A stretch of 64,000 nucleotides of DNA from CAVRQM01 sp963756975 (GCA_963756975.1 CAVWPS010000002.1:1736001-1800000); one strand, 5' to 3'. Positions 45,362 through 55,607 are shown, counted from the first letter of the stretch. Program-made: numbers and translations. Notes: generated by a model not told the origin, from the letters alone.

Positions 45362-46366
45362 ATGCAGATCGGGATCATCGGCTTGGGCCGGATGGGCGGC
45401 AACATCGCGCGGCGGCTCATGCGGGACGGGCACAGTTGTGTCGTGTTCGACGCGCACGCGCCCGCGATCGAGGCTTTAGGCCATGACGGTGCCGACACGG
45501 CCTCGTCGATCGAGGAGATGGTCAAGAAGCTGCAAGCGCCGCGCGCCGTGTGGTCGATGCTGCCATCGGGCAAGATCACCGAGGACACGATCACGACGCT
45601 GGGCGGCCTGCTCAGCAGCGGCGACACCGTGATCGACGGCGGCAACACCTATTATCGCGACGACATCCGCCGTGCCGCCGCACTCGCCCCGAAGGGCATC
45701 CGCTACATCGACGTCGGCACCTCGGGCGGCGTCTGGGGCCTAGAGCGCGGCTATTGCATGATGATCGGCGGCGACAAGGACGCGTTCGAACAGCTCGATC
45801 CGGTGTTCAAGACGCTGGCGCCGGGCCGGGGCGCGATCCCGGAGACGCCGGGCCGCCACAACGCCGATACCCGCGCCGAGGAGGGTTATCTGTACTGCGG
45901 CGCGGCCGGGGCCGGGCATTTCGTGAAGATGGTCCATAACGGCATCGAATACGGAATGATGCAGGCTTACGCGGAGGGTTTCGACATTCTGCGTGGCCGG
46001 GCGACGGCGAAGCTGCCGGCGGCCGAGGTGTACAACCTGCCGATGGCGGATGTCGCCGAAGTCTGGCGCCGGGGCAGCGTGATCACGTCCTGGCTGCTCG
46101 ACCTGACCGCGTCCGCGATGGCCAAGGACGAGGGCCTGGAGAAGTATTCGGGCTTCGTCGAGGATAGCGGCGAGGGCCGTTGGACGATCGAGGCGGCGAT
46201 CGAGGAATCCGTGCCGGCCGAAGTGCTGTCGGCGGCGCTGTTCACCCGGTTCCGCTCGCGCCAGCAGCACACGTTCGCCGAGAAAGTGTTGTCGGCGATG
46301 CGGTTCGGCTTCGGCGGCCATGTCGAGGCGCCGCCGCCGGGCGAGCACCACACCGAGCCCCAATAA
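45362..46366 (+). CDS. gnd: 6-phosphogluconate dehydrogenase, short NAD-type
   Basis: The 334-residue enzyme oxidatively decarboxylates 6-phosphogluconate to ribulose 5-phosphate. The Rossmann motif GLGRMGGNIARRL and the substrate motifs DGGNTYYRDD, GTSGGVWGLERGYCMM and KMVHNGIEYGMMQAYAEG (catalytic Lys and His/Asn) are clear. The length matches the short, often NAD-dependent, GndA/YqeC type rather than the 470-residue enzyme. GAGGGCAGACGAGG precedes the ATG. It is followed within 15 bases by rpiA, linking two pentose-phosphate steps. Confidence 0.94.
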   Translation: MQIGIIGLGRMGGNIARRLMRDGHSCVVFDAHAPAIEALGHDGADTASSIEEMVKKLQAPRAVWSMLPSGKITEDTITTLGGLLSSGDTVIDGGNTYYRDDIRRAAALAPKGIRYIDVGTSGGVWGLERGYCMMIGGDKDAFEQLDPVFKTLAPGRGAIPETPGRHNADTRAEEGYLYCGAAGAGHFVKMVHNGIEYGMMQAYAEGFDILRGRATAKLPAAEVYNLPMADVAEVWRRGSVITSWLLDLTASAMAKDEGLEKYSGFVEDSGEGRWTIEAAIEESVPAEVLSAALFTRFRSRQQHTFAEKVLSAMRFGFGGHVEAPPPGEHHTEPQ

Positions 46367-46381
46367 CGCCGGTAAACGCGG

Positions 46382-47053
46382 GTGGACGCCAAGCGCGCGG
46401 CCGGGGAGGCGGCGGCGGCCCTGGTCGAGGACGGGATGCGGGTCGGGCTCGGCACCGGCTCGACCGCGCGGCACGTGGTCGCGGCACTCGGCGTGCGCGT
46501 GCGCGACGGGTTGCGGATCGTCGGCGTGCCCACGTCCCGCGCCACGGCCGAGCAGGCGGCGGCGCTGGGCATCCCGCTCGCCGAGCCGGACGAGCCGATC
46601 GACCTCGCCATCGACGGCGCGGACGAGGTCGAGACGGGAACGCTGCGCCTGATCAAGGGGCTCGGCGGCGCGCTGGTGCGCGAGAAGGTCGTGGCGCAAC
46701 TGGCGCGACGGTTCGTGATCGTGGCCGATGCGTCCAAGATCGTGACGCGGTTGGGCCAGCATGTGTCGCTGCCGGTCGAGGTGGTGCGCTACGGCCTTGC
46801 CGCGACGACGCGGCGGGTCGCCGAACTCGGCTGCGTGCCGGTGTTGCGGGTGGCAGGGGGCGCGCCATTTACCACCGATAATGGAAACGTCATCCTCGAC
46901 TGCGGTTTCGGCTTGATCGGCGACCCGTTCACGCTCGAACGATCGTTGCGCGCGATCGCGGGCGTGGTCGGCACCGGCCTGTTCCTCGACATGGCCGAAC
47001 GCGCGTTCGTGGCCGACGCGGACGGCAGCGTCACCGAAATGATCCGCGCATGA
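46382..47053 (+). CDS. rpiA: Ribose-5-phosphate isomerase A
   Basis: The 223-residue enzyme interconverts ribose 5-phosphate and ribulose 5-phosphate. RpiA motifs are the phosphate-binding GLGTGSTARHVV, the catalytic DLAIDGADEV, and KGLGGALVREKVVA. It starts at GTG 46382, 15 bases after gnd, and its stop overlaps the next gene as ATGA. The product of gnd is its substrate, so the pair runs in sequence. Confidence 0.95.
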   Translation: MDAKRAAGEAAAALVEDGMRVGLGTGSTARHVVAALGVRVRDGLRIVGVPTSRATAEQAAALGIPLAEPDEPIDLAIDGADEVETGTLRLIKGLGGALVREKVVAQLARRFVIVADASKIVTRLGQHVSLPVEVVRYGLAATTRRVAELGCVPVLRVAGGAPFTTDNGNVILDCGFGLIGDPFTLERSLRAIAGVVGTGLFLDMAERAFVADADGSVTEMIRA

Positions 47054-47811
47054 GCGGGCCGAGGGTCGCGCTGTTCGTCACGTGCCTCGTCGACCTGCAT
47101 CGGCCGAGCGTGGGTTTCGCGGCGATCAAGTTGCTGGAAAACGCTGGATGTTCGGTGGAAGTGCCGCGCGCGCAGACGTGCTGCGGTCAGCCCGCGTACA
47201 ATGCCGGCGACCGTAAGACGGCGCGCGACCTGTGCGAGGGGTTGCTCGATGCGTTCGGCGGCTACGATTACGTCGTCGTCCCGTCCGGCAGTTGCGGCGG
47301 GATGCTGCGCGAGCACATGCCGAGCCTGTTCGACAACGACCCGCAACTCGCACCGCGTGCCCGTGCCTTGGCGTCCCGCGTGTGGGAGCTGTGCGCGTTC
47401 CTGACCGACGTCATGGGTGTGACGCACGTCGACGCGTCGTACGACGGGACGGCGACGTATCACGACAGTTGCGCCGGCTTGCGCGAACTCGGCGTGAAGG
47501 GCCAGCCCCGCGCGCTGCTCGGCACCGTCGCGGGGCTGTCGATGGTCGAGATGGCGGAGCCGGAAATCTGCTGCGGGTTCGGCGGCACGTTCTGCGTGAA
47601 GTATCCCGACATCTCGGTCCGCATGGTCGGCGACAAGACGGCCGACATCACCGCCACCGGGGCCGACACGCTGCTGGCCGGCGATATGGGCTGCCTGCTG
47701 AACATGGCGGGCCGGCTGACGCGCGAGGGCAGCGCCATCCGCGTGCGTCACGTGGCCGAGGTGCTGGCCGGGATCGAGACGCCGCCGATCGGCCGGGGAC
47801 GGCGGGAGTAA
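47050..47811 (+). CDS. lutA: LutA/LldE-like iron-sulfur oxidoreductase subunit
   Basis: The 253-residue protein has two cysteine-rich CCG domains (TCCGQPAYNAG and ICCGFGGTFCVKYP) and the middle PSGSCGGML and YHDSCAGLRELG motifs, matching the small subunit of L-lactate (LutA/LldE) or glycolate-type dehydrogenases. The other subunits (LutB, LutC) are not nearby, so it may work with partners elsewhere or have another electron-transfer role. It is coupled to rpiA by an ATGA overlap. A role in reducing-equivalent supply is inference. Confidence 0.85.
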   Translation: MSGPRVALFVTCLVDLHRPSVGFAAIKLLENAGCSVEVPRAQTCCGQPAYNAGDRKTARDLCEGLLDAFGGYDYVVVPSGSCGGMLREHMPSLFDNDPQLAPRARALASRVWELCAFLTDVMGVTHVDASYDGTATYHDSCAGLRELGVKGQPRALLGTVAGLSMVEMAEPEICCGFGGTFCVKYPDISVRMVGDKTADITATGADTLLAGDMGCLLNMAGRLTREGSAIRVRHVAEVLAGIETPPIGRGRRE

Positions 47812-47852
47812 CGTTCGGTCGGCCGCGGAAAGCCGGATGCCGGACCGGCGAT

Positions 47853-48896
47853 TTACCGACTGAGCTGCATCTCCGCCTTCCGTGCCGCCCCGGCATCGCT
47901 TTGACCTTCGATGAGGTCAAGCCGGACAACTTCGCGGATCACCTCGCGCCGCGGTCCCGGCATGGACGCGTGCAGGATGGACGCGAGGCGGCGGCCGAGT
48001 TGGTGCAGCGGAACGTGGAAGCGTGTGACACTGGGGGACAGGTAGCGGCCGAGCGGCGTGTCCGTGGTGGCGATCACCGCGACGTCGCGGCCCGGCACCG
48101 CGCCCCGGCCGGCCAACGCGCGCCAAGTGCCCGCCAAGGTGGTTTCGCCGGAGACGATCAGCGCCGTCGGCGGGTCGGGCAGTTTTAGCATCTCGGCGAC
48201 CAAGTCGTGGCCACCCTGCTCGGTCATCGGATCGTCACGCGCCAAGGCCGGATCCAAATCGATTTCGGCCTCGGCCAGCGCGCGACGATACCCGTCGTTC
48301 AGGAAACCGTGGAACATCAGATCGGCGGCCGTGTTGACCAGACCGATCCGGCGGTGGCCGCGCGCCAGCAGCCGGCCGACGGCGCGGTAGCCCAGATCGT
48401 CGAAGTCGATGTCGAGCGACGGAAACGCGCCGCCCGAGCGGCTGCGGCCGAGTGCCGCGAACGGAAAACCGGCATCGGCCAGATATTGAATGCGGGGGTC
48501 GTGCACGCGCGTCCAGGCCAGCAACACGCCGTCGCTGGACCGGCTTTCGACAAGCTGGCGCAACTGGCCGAGCTGGCCGTCGCCGGGCTGCCCGAGCACC
48601 ACCACGAGATCGAGGCCGCGTTCGAGCAGCGCCTCCTGAACGCCGGCCAGCAACGCCAGGAAAAACGGCTCCGTGTAGAGCAGTTGCGGATGCGGGGTCA
48701 GCAGGAACGTCACCGTATGCGTCGCGCCGCTGCGAAGGCTGCGCCCGGAGCGGTTGGGCCGGTAGCCGATCCGTTCCGCCGCCGCCATCACCCGGCGGCG
48801 GGTCTCGTCGGTGACGTTGGCCTTGCCGGCCAGTGCGCGTGACACGGTGCTGATCGAGACACCGAGTTCGTTGGCCAGATCGTGGATGGCGGACAA
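47853..48896 (-). CDS. LacI-family repressor of the downstream sugar operon
   Basis: The protein has a LacI helix-turn-helix at its start (IHDLANELGVSISTVSRALA) and hinge (TDETRRRVMAAAERIGYRPN), followed by a periplasmic-binding-like sensor domain (TVTFLLTPHPQLLYTEPFF, LVVVLGQPGDGQ, VSGETTLAGTWRAL). TTG 48896 is chosen, with AAGGA upstream, giving about 347 residues. The upstream ATG at 48968 lies within the predicted operator and would add a tail before the helix-turn-helix. It is divergent from the Gfo/Idh gene and should repress it and the transporter until a sugar binds. Confidence 0.9.
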   Translation of the reverse strand: MSAIHDLANELGVSISTVSRALAGKANVTDETRRRVMAAAERIGYRPNRSGRSLRSGATHTVTFLLTPHPQLLYTEPFFLALLAGVQEALLERGLDLVVVLGQPGDGQLGQLRQLVESRSSDGVLLAWTRVHDPRIQYLADAGFPFAALGRSRSGGAFPSLDIDFDDLGYRAVGRLLARGHRRIGLVNTAADLMFHGFLNDGYRRALAEAEIDLDPALARDDPMTEQGGHDLVAEMLKLPDPPTALIVSGETTLAGTWRALAGRGAVPGRDVAVIATTDTPLGRYLSPSVTRFHVPLHQLGRRLASILHASMPGPRREVIREVVRLDLIEGQSDAGAARKAEMQLSR

Positions 48897-48925
48897 AGCG
48901 GTCGTTCCTTGCGCGCGGATTGCTG

Positions 48926-48954
48926 TTGACAGCCCGAAGGCGCGGGCGTCCGAT
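48926..48954 (+). promoter_or_regulatory. Candidate promoter for the sugar operon
   Basis: A perfect -35 TTGACA (48926-48931) is followed after 17 bases by a weak -10 TCCGAT (48949-48954). The predicted operator starts at the end of the -10, so a bound repressor would block initiation. The direction is toward the dehydrogenase gene at 49016. Confidence 0.45.
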
Positions 48955-48967
48955 GCAAACGTTGTCA
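48954..48967. promoter_or_regulatory. LacI/GalR-type operator
   Basis: TGCAAACGTTGTCA is a near-palindrome centred on CG and fits the LacI/GalR family operator pattern (TGnAAnCGnTnnCA). It lies between the divergent LacI gene and the sugar operon and overlaps the likely transcription start. Binding by this particular LacI protein is inference. Confidence 0.6.
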
Positions 48968-49015
48968 TGCAACGGGACTGCCGCAAAGGTAGCCCGGTTT
49001 GGGGGAGACTGTCGC

Positions 49016-50038
49016 ATGCGGGCCATTCTCGCCGGTTGCGGCCGGATGAGCGGAATGTGGCTCAAATCCGCGGCCCGTATCGACGGGCTGCAGGTGGTCG
49101 GCATGGTCGATCTCGATCGCCAGGCCGCCGAACGCCAAGCTGCGGAACACGGTCTGACGGATGTCGCGATCGGCACCGATCTTGCCGACATCATCAGGCG
49201 GACGAATGCCGAAATCGTCTTCGACGTCGTCGTGCCCGGGGCGCGGCACGACGTGGTGACGACGGCGCTGACGCACGGCTGCCACGTGCTGAGCGAGAAA
49301 CCGATGGCCGAGTCGCTCGATGAAGCGCGGGCGCTGGTCCGGCTCGCCGACCAGACAGGCCGGTTGCACACGGTCATCCAGAACCGCCGCTACCTTGCCG
49401 GCGTGCGACGCCTGCGGCGCTTTCTGGCCGGCGGCGGCATCGGCGACATCACAGCGCTGCACTGCGACTTCTTCCTCGCCCCGCGCTTCGGCGGTTTCCG
49501 GGAGGAGATGGCGCATCCGCTTCTGCTCGACATGGCGATCCACACGCTCGATGTCGGCCGCCTGCTGTCCGGCACGGCGGCGGAGGACGTCTACTGCGTC
49601 GAGTGGAATCCGGCCGGATCGTGGTACTCGCAAGGTGCGTCGGCGGTCGCGATCTATCGCATGCGGGGCGGCGCGGTGTTCAGCTATCGCGGCAGCTGGT
49701 GCGCGGAGGGCCTGCAGACGAGCTGGGAGGCGCAGTGGCGCATCATCGGCACCAAAGGGACCGTGACGTGGGACGGTGACGACGCGATGCGTTGCGAGGT
49801 GCGTGCGGACGGCGTTGCGCGCGACGGATTGTTCGCGTCCGTCGCCGCCGTCGACATCCCGCCGCTCGACCCGGCCGATCGCGTCGATGGCCATTACGGC
49901 GTGATGCGCGACTTCTGGGCGGCGCTGCACGGCGGCCCGGAGCCGGAGACGGTCGGCCGCGAAAACATAAAAAGCCTGGCGATGGTGTTCGGCGCGATCG
50001 AAAGTGCCGCGTCCGGCGCGCGCGTGACATTGACCTGA
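49016..50038 (+). CDS. Gfo/Idh/MocA-family sugar dehydrogenase
   Basis: The 340-residue protein has the Rossmann motif ILAGCGRMSGMW and the family's EKPMAESLDEA segment, where the Lys assists catalysis, and a C-terminal sheet domain with HPLLLDMAIHTLDVGRLL carrying the catalytic His/Asp. It would oxidise a sugar, inositol or glycoside with NAD(P). ATG 49016 has GGGGGAG eight bases upstream. It is the first gene of a LacI-controlled operon with an isomerase and an ABC importer. The sugar is not identified. Confidence 0.9.
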   Translation: MRAILAGCGRMSGMWLKSAARIDGLQVVGMVDLDRQAAERQAAEHGLTDVAIGTDLADIIRRTNAEIVFDVVVPGARHDVVTTALTHGCHVLSEKPMAESLDEARALVRLADQTGRLHTVIQNRRYLAGVRRLRRFLAGGGIGDITALHCDFFLAPRFGGFREEMAHPLLLDMAIHTLDVGRLLSGTAAEDVYCVEWNPAGSWYSQGASAVAIYRMRGGAVFSYRGSWCAEGLQTSWEAQWRIIGTKGTVTWDGDDAMRCEVRADGVARDGLFASVAAVDIPPLDPADRVDGHYGVMRDFWAALHGGPEPETVGRENIKSLAMVFGAIESAASGARVTLT

Positions 50039-50055
50039 ACGACGGAGACCAGACC

Positions 50056-50958
50056 ATGCCCGTTACCGACAAGGCGTTGCGCATCGGCACCATGGTGCGC
50101 GCGCACGAAGCGGACCCGGCCGCCTATGTGCGCGCCATCCTGCCGCATGGCTTCGAGAGCATCGAGCCGTTCTTCTGGCAGACGCTCGGCGGCCACGATC
50201 TGCCGACGCTGGCGCGCCAGATGAAGGACGCGATCGGCGACCGCGATGTGACCATGACCACGCTGGGCGTGTTCGGCAATCCGCTCGAAGGCGGCGAGAA
50301 GGATCGCGAGACGCTGGCCGCGTGGGAGGCCGCGATCGACAACGCCCACCTGTTCGGGGCCGATGTCGTCGCGGGTTTTACCGGCCGGGTTCGCGGCAAG
50401 AAGCTGGAAGACAGCCTGCCGCGCCTGACAGAGGTGTTCGGCCCGCTCGCGCGCCGTGCCGCCGATCGCGGGGTGAAGATCGCGTTCGAGAACTGCCCGA
50501 TGGAGGGGAGCTGGGAAAGCGGCGACTGGAACATCGCCCACAACCCGGCGGCGTGGGAGCTGATCTTCAACGCGCTCCCGTTCGACAACGTCGGACTGGA
50601 ATGGGAGCCGTGCCACCAGTTGCATTACTTGATCGACCCGATCCCGCAACTGCGAACGTGGGTGCCGAAAATCTTCCACGTGCACGGCAAGGACGCGTCG
50701 GTGCATTGGGACGTGGTTCGGCAGCACGGCATCAAGGGTCACGTGCCGTTCTCGTTTCATCGCACGCCCGGTTTCGGGGACACGAACTGGGTCGACGTGA
50801 TCAGCGCCCTGCGAGCCGGCGGCTATAACGGGTCGATCGACATCGAGGGCTGGCATGATCCGGTCTATCGCGGCGAGCTGGAGATGACCGGGCAGGTCGC
50901 CGGCCTCGAGTATCTGAAGCGGTGCCGGGGCGGCGATTTCGTGCCGAATCCGGCGTGA
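50056..50958 (+). CDS. Sugar phosphate isomerase/epimerase (TIM barrel)
   Basis: The 300-residue protein fits the xylose isomerase-like AP endonuclease-2 TIM-barrel family, with metal-ligand segments IAFENCPMEGSW, LEWEPCHQLHYLID, IFHVHGKDASVHWD and IDIEGWHDPVY. These enzymes rearrange sugars or keto-inositols using a divalent metal. It starts 17 bases after the Gfo/Idh gene with GGAGA upstream and probably acts on its product, for example a keto-sugar. No substrate is assigned. Confidence 0.88.
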   Translation: MPVTDKALRIGTMVRAHEADPAAYVRAILPHGFESIEPFFWQTLGGHDLPTLARQMKDAIGDRDVTMTTLGVFGNPLEGGEKDRETLAAWEAAIDNAHLFGADVVAGFTGRVRGKKLEDSLPRLTEVFGPLARRAADRGVKIAFENCPMEGSWESGDWNIAHNPAAWELIFNALPFDNVGLEWEPCHQLHYLIDPIPQLRTWVPKIFHVHGKDASVHWDVVRQHGIKGHVPFSFHRTPGFGDTNWVDVISALRAGGYNGSIDIEGWHDPVYRGELEMTGQVAGLEYLKRCRGGDFVPNPA

Positions 50959-51038
50959 CCATCGCTCGGTGCGTTGAGTAGCGAACCAACACCATCGGAC
51001 CGCGCCACAGACGCGCGGCCGCAACGGGAGAAGAAATC

Positions 51039-52031
51039 ATGCCCACATTGAGCCGCCGGATCGGATTGCTGGCAGCCGCCGCCGTATGCCTCGGAATGTT
51101 CGCCGCCCCGGCGCGGGCGCAATCCGCGAAATGGTGCGAAAAGGTCCACATACGCTTCTTCGTCGGCGGGGCCGAAGGCGATGCGTTCGGCACCATCGTC
51201 TACAACGGTGCCAAGCAGGCGGCATCCGACCTGGGCGCGCAGGTCGATTACGTCTTTTCCGGCTGGGATCCGGAGCGGATGGTGCAGCAGTTGCGCGAAG
51301 CGGTGGCGGCGCATCCGGACGGCATCTCGATGATGGGCCATCCCGGCTCGGCGGCGATCTTCCCGCTGGCCAAGCAGGCCGCGGATGCCGGGATCAAGAT
51401 GATGTACGTGAACGTCGATCTTCCCGATCTGCGTGCCAAACTCGGCGGTGGCTATGTCGGCGCGCAGCTCGATCCGCAGGGCCGCGCGCTTGGCGAGACG
51501 GCGATCAAGCAGTTCGGGCTGAAGAAGGGCGACAAGGCGATCGTCCTGTCCGACTGGGGCATGCAGGCGCGCAGCATCCGCGAACTTGGCACCGTCCATG
51601 CGCTCGAGGATGCGGGCCTGACCGTCATCAAGGTCGAAGCCCCGCCGGAGTGGGCGGCCGACCCGAACCTCGCGCTGCCGGTGATCACGGCGGCCGTGCT
51701 GAACAACCCGGACCTGAAGGCGATGGTCTATCCGGGCGGGCAGATGCTCGGCAACGTGCCGACCTACATGCGTGCGGCCGGCAAGAAGCCCGGCGAGATC
51801 AAGGCGATCGGGTTCGACACCAGCCCGCAGGTCGTGCAGGCGTTCGAGAGTGGCTGGGTGCAGCTGACGTCCGATCAGGAGCCGTTCCTGCAGGGCTACA
51901 TGCCGATCCTGAGCCTGTGCCAGCAGGCGGTCTACGGCCTGGGCGCGTTCAGCATGGACACCAGCGCCGGGTTCGTCACGCCGGACAACTACAAGCTGGT
52001 CGGCGACCTCGCGAAGCAGGGCCTGCGCTGA
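51039..52031 (+). CDS. Sugar ABC transporter periplasmic binding protein
   Basis: The 330-residue protein has a signal peptide (RRIGLLAAAAVCLGMFAAP, cleavage after ARA) and the type I periplasmic-binding fold with SGWDPERMVQQLREAVAAHP, MMGHPGSAAIFPLAKQAADAG and GFDTSPQVVQAFESGW. It resembles fructose/ribose-class sugar binders. GGGAGAAG precedes the ATG. It supplies the importer formed with the next two genes and is regulated by the LacI system. Confidence 0.92.
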   Translation: MPTLSRRIGLLAAAAVCLGMFAAPARAQSAKWCEKVHIRFFVGGAEGDAFGTIVYNGAKQAASDLGAQVDYVFSGWDPERMVQQLREAVAAHPDGISMMGHPGSAAIFPLAKQAADAGIKMMYVNVDLPDLRAKLGGGYVGAQLDPQGRALGETAIKQFGLKKGDKAIVLSDWGMQARSIRELGTVHALEDAGLTVIKVEAPPEWAADPNLALPVITAAVLNNPDLKAMVYPGGQMLGNVPTYMRAAGKKPGEIKAIGFDTSPQVVQAFESGWVQLTSDQEPFLQGYMPILSLCQQAVYGLGAFSMDTSAGFVTPDNYKLVGDLAKQGLR

Positions 52032-52032
52032 C

Positions 52033-52817
<785 letters not shown>

Positions 52818-52821
<4 letters not shown>

Positions 52822-53807
52822 GCGGCGTCGCGGTCCGGTCCGGCCCGTCGCCGCTGCGCACCTTCATCCACGAGAACCGTGCCGCGATCGGCACCTTCGC
52901 GGTGTTCGTGGTGATGATGGCGATCTTTCTGATCGCCAACCCCGTCGTGTTCAGCCGGTGGCAGACCTACGAATCCGTTCTCCTCACGTTGCCCGTGGCG
53001 TTGTTCCTTGTCGTGCCCTTGGTGTTCATCGTCACCGTGGGCGAGATCGACCTGTCGTTTCCGGCGACGATGGGGTTCGCCGCCTGGGTGTTCGCGCTTC
53101 TGGTGGATGCCGGCTACAGCCCCGTGCTCGCCATCGTCGCGGCCGTCGCGACTGGGTCGCTGCTCGGCCTGTTCGTGGGCGCGCTGGTCGTCTACGGCAA
53201 TCTGTCGTCGCTGATCGCGACGCTCGGCATGAACTTCATGGTGCGGGGCGTGATCCAGATCATCACCCAGGGCAAGTCGATCGCGCTGGTGAGCCTGATG
53301 GACAGCCCGACCTATCACACGCTGTCCGGCAACCTCGGCGGCATCCCGGTGCAGGTCGTCTGGGCTCTGCTGTTCGTCGTGGTCTCGGCCTTGCTGTATA
53401 ACCGCCACCGCTTCGGCGCGCGCGTCCACTGCGTCGGCGACAATCCGGACAGCGCGCGGCAGATGGGCATCGACGTCAGCCGCGTCCGGCTGCAGACGTT
53501 CGTGTTCATGGGAATCGGCGCCGCGCTCGCCGGCGTGTTCTCGACCATGATCAATTTCACCTGGTGGCCATCGGCGGGCGACGGCTATCTGCTGCCGTCG
53601 CTCGCGTCGGTGTTCGTCGGCGGGACGCCCACCTGGGGCGGGATCGGAACCGTCACCGGCGGGGCGATCGGCGCGCTGATCGTGTCGTTCATCCAAACCG
53701 GCGTGGTCGCGGCGGGACTGTCCGGGTTCTACGTTCAGTTCTTCAACGGATTGATTATCGTGCTGGCGCTCCTCGGCCATCGCTACAACCAGCAGCGCCA
53801 TAGATGA
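52818..53807 (+). CDS. Sugar ABC transporter permease
   Basis: The 329-residue protein is a BPD_transp_2 (RbsC-like) permease with about ten hydrophobic segments, including AIGTFAVFVVMMAIFLIANP, and the conserved cytoplasmic loop CVGDNPDSARQMGIDVSRVR that contacts the ATPase. It overlaps the ATPase gene as ATGA. It is the last gene of the LacI-controlled operon. Confidence 0.93.
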
Positions 53808-53881
53808 GCCGCGCGGCGAACGTTGTGTATCCGGAATGCCTTCGTCGGTGACAGCCGCATTACATTCGTGACACGTTCGGC

Positions 53882-53902
53882 GGGCCGTCGTCCGGACGGC
53901 CC
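53882..53902 (+). terminator. GC hairpin between ABC operon and exported protein
   Basis: Arms GGGCCGTC (53882-53889) and GACGGCCC (53895-53902) enclose a five-base loop, followed by AAAGAGAGG without a U-tract. It either ends the transporter transcript or forms a 5' hairpin beside the ribosome-binding site of the next gene. Confidence 0.4.
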
Positions 53903-53920
53903 AAAGAGAGGGTGTTCACG

Positions 53921-55600
53921 ATGCCGAAAACACTACAAACCAGGCACGCGGCTTTGCTCGGTGCGGTTGCGTTCGCCGCGTTGGCTCCGTCCATGGCCGC
54001 ATCCGCCCAGACGCTCGGGCCGCTGGTCAGGGTCACGCAGGGCAGCATCTTCGGGCGCTGCACCGCCGACGACGTCGCCGGTCAGGAAAAGAAGCTGAAG
54101 GCGACCAACTATCTCGCCGCGGCGGTGGAGCCGCAACTGGCCGTCAACCCGCTCTATCCGACGCAGTTGCTGTTCGGCGTGCAGGAGGATCGCTGGTCCG
54201 ATGGCGGCTCGCGCGGGCAGCGGGGCGATTACAGCTTCGATGGCGGCGTCACCTGGAAGCCGTCCAGCACGACCGGCGTGACGCTCTGCCAGAACGGGCC
54301 GTGGCAACGCTCGTCCGACCCGTGGATCGCGTTTTCGGCCGATGGCACCACCGCGTATTTTTCGGCGCTGACGGTGGACGAGAGTGCCAATCCGAACGCG
54401 CTCGCGGCGCTCAGCGGGCAGACCGTCAACACGTCCCGTGACGGCGGCAAGACCTGGGCTCCGCCATCGACGCTCATCCTCGACAACAACATCAACGTGC
54501 TGAACGACAAGAATTCGGTTTGGGCCGACGCGGCACTGCCGAAACTCGCCTATGTCGTTTGGGACCGGTTGCAGCAGTTCAACGGCAGCAACGCGGGCGT
54601 CGCCGACGAGGGCGGCAACAGTGGCGACGCCGGCGCGGCGGCGGTGCTGTTTCCGCAAGGTGTCCCGCACGACGGCAACTCTGTCGCCCACGCACTGATG
54701 AACTATGCCCGCGCGGTGCGGGCGGGGACCGCCAAGCCGGTAAAGTTCCCGCTGCTGGTCAAAGGCCCGACCGAGTTCTCGCGCACGACCGATCAGGGCA
54801 ACACCTGGTCGGTGCCGACCATCTCGCACGACCCCGGGCGCAACGCGCAGACGATCGCGAACCAGATCGTGACGTTGCCGCAAGGACAGATCGCCAACTT
54901 CTTCACCGAGCTGAACGACAACACGAACGGCCAGCCGGCGCGGATCGGCTACGTCGAATCGTCCGATCACGGGCTGCATTGGAGTGCCGCCAACTACGCC
55001 CAGGAGATCGTCAACCAAGCGGCGAAGACGCCGAACCTGCAGGAGGGGATCCGCTCGGCCGACGTGCTGTACTCGATCGCGGTCGATACCAAGAACAACA
55101 TCACGTATCTCGTCTGGGAGGACGAGCGGTTTTCCGGGGACAACGAGGTCGCGTTTTCGTTTTCACCGGATAACGGTTTCGAGTGGACGGCCCCGGTCCG
55201 CATCAACCAGACGCCGCGCAATCCGGCCGGACCGCTGTTCCAGCAGGCGCTGATTCCGACCGTGGCGGTCGCCGCGAACGGCACCGTCGGCGTCACCTAC
55301 TACGATTTCCGCAACGATAAAGCCGGAGCCAAGACCGACCTTGCCGATTACTGGGCCGTCACGTGCAACCCGCTGACGTCGCCCGACAACTGCCTCAGCA
55401 ACGGCGACTGGTCGAGCGAGTCGCGGCTGACCGATACATCGTTCGACTTCGATCTCGCGCCGAACGCGGGGGCCGGGCATTTCCTCGGCGACTACATGGG
55501 CCTGAAGACGGTCGGTCAGGACTTCCTGGCCGTGTTCGGGCAGTCGCCCGCTAAGAACATCACGAGCCAGTATTTCCGCCGGCTGACCGTGGCGAAGTAG
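53921..55600 (+). CDS. Exported Asp-box (sialidase-like) beta-propeller protein
   Basis: From ATG 53921 (GAGG nine bases upstream) the 559-residue protein has a signal peptide ending ASA. It contains at least five Asp-box motifs: SFDGGVTW, SRDGGKTW, TTDQGNTW, SSDHGLHW and SPDNGFEW. Asp boxes sit on blades of sialidase-type six-bladed propellers. I do not see the Arg triad and other catalytic residues clearly, so it may bind or hydrolyse a glycan rather than act as a true sialidase. It is probably secreted or periplasmic and is separate from the transporter operon by a hairpin. Confidence 0.8.
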   Translation: MPKTLQTRHAALLGAVAFAALAPSMAASAQTLGPLVRVTQGSIFGRCTADDVAGQEKKLKATNYLAAAVEPQLAVNPLYPTQLLFGVQEDRWSDGGSRGQRGDYSFDGGVTWKPSSTTGVTLCQNGPWQRSSDPWIAFSADGTTAYFSALTVDESANPNALAALSGQTVNTSRDGGKTWAPPSTLILDNNINVLNDKNSVWADAALPKLAYVVWDRLQQFNGSNAGVADEGGNSGDAGAAAVLFPQGVPHDGNSVAHALMNYARAVRAGTAKPVKFPLLVKGPTEFSRTTDQGNTWSVPTISHDPGRNAQTIANQIVTLPQGQIANFFTELNDNTNGQPARIGYVESSDHGLHWSAANYAQEIVNQAAKTPNLQEGIRSADVLYSIAVDTKNNITYLVWEDERFSGDNEVAFSFSPDNGFEWTAPVRINQTPRNPAGPLFQQALIPTVAVAANGTVGVTYYDFRNDKAGAKTDLADYWAVTCNPLTSPDNCLSNGDWSSESRLTDTSFDFDLAPNAGAGHFLGDYMGLKTVGQDFLAVFGQSPAKNITSQYFRRLTVAK

Positions 55601-55607
55601 CGGCACT

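Noticed and set aside
47815..47852. Possible tRNA-like or terminator fold after lutA
   Set aside because: Only a five-base stem GCCGG/CCGGC is seen, with no cloverleaf or U-tract.
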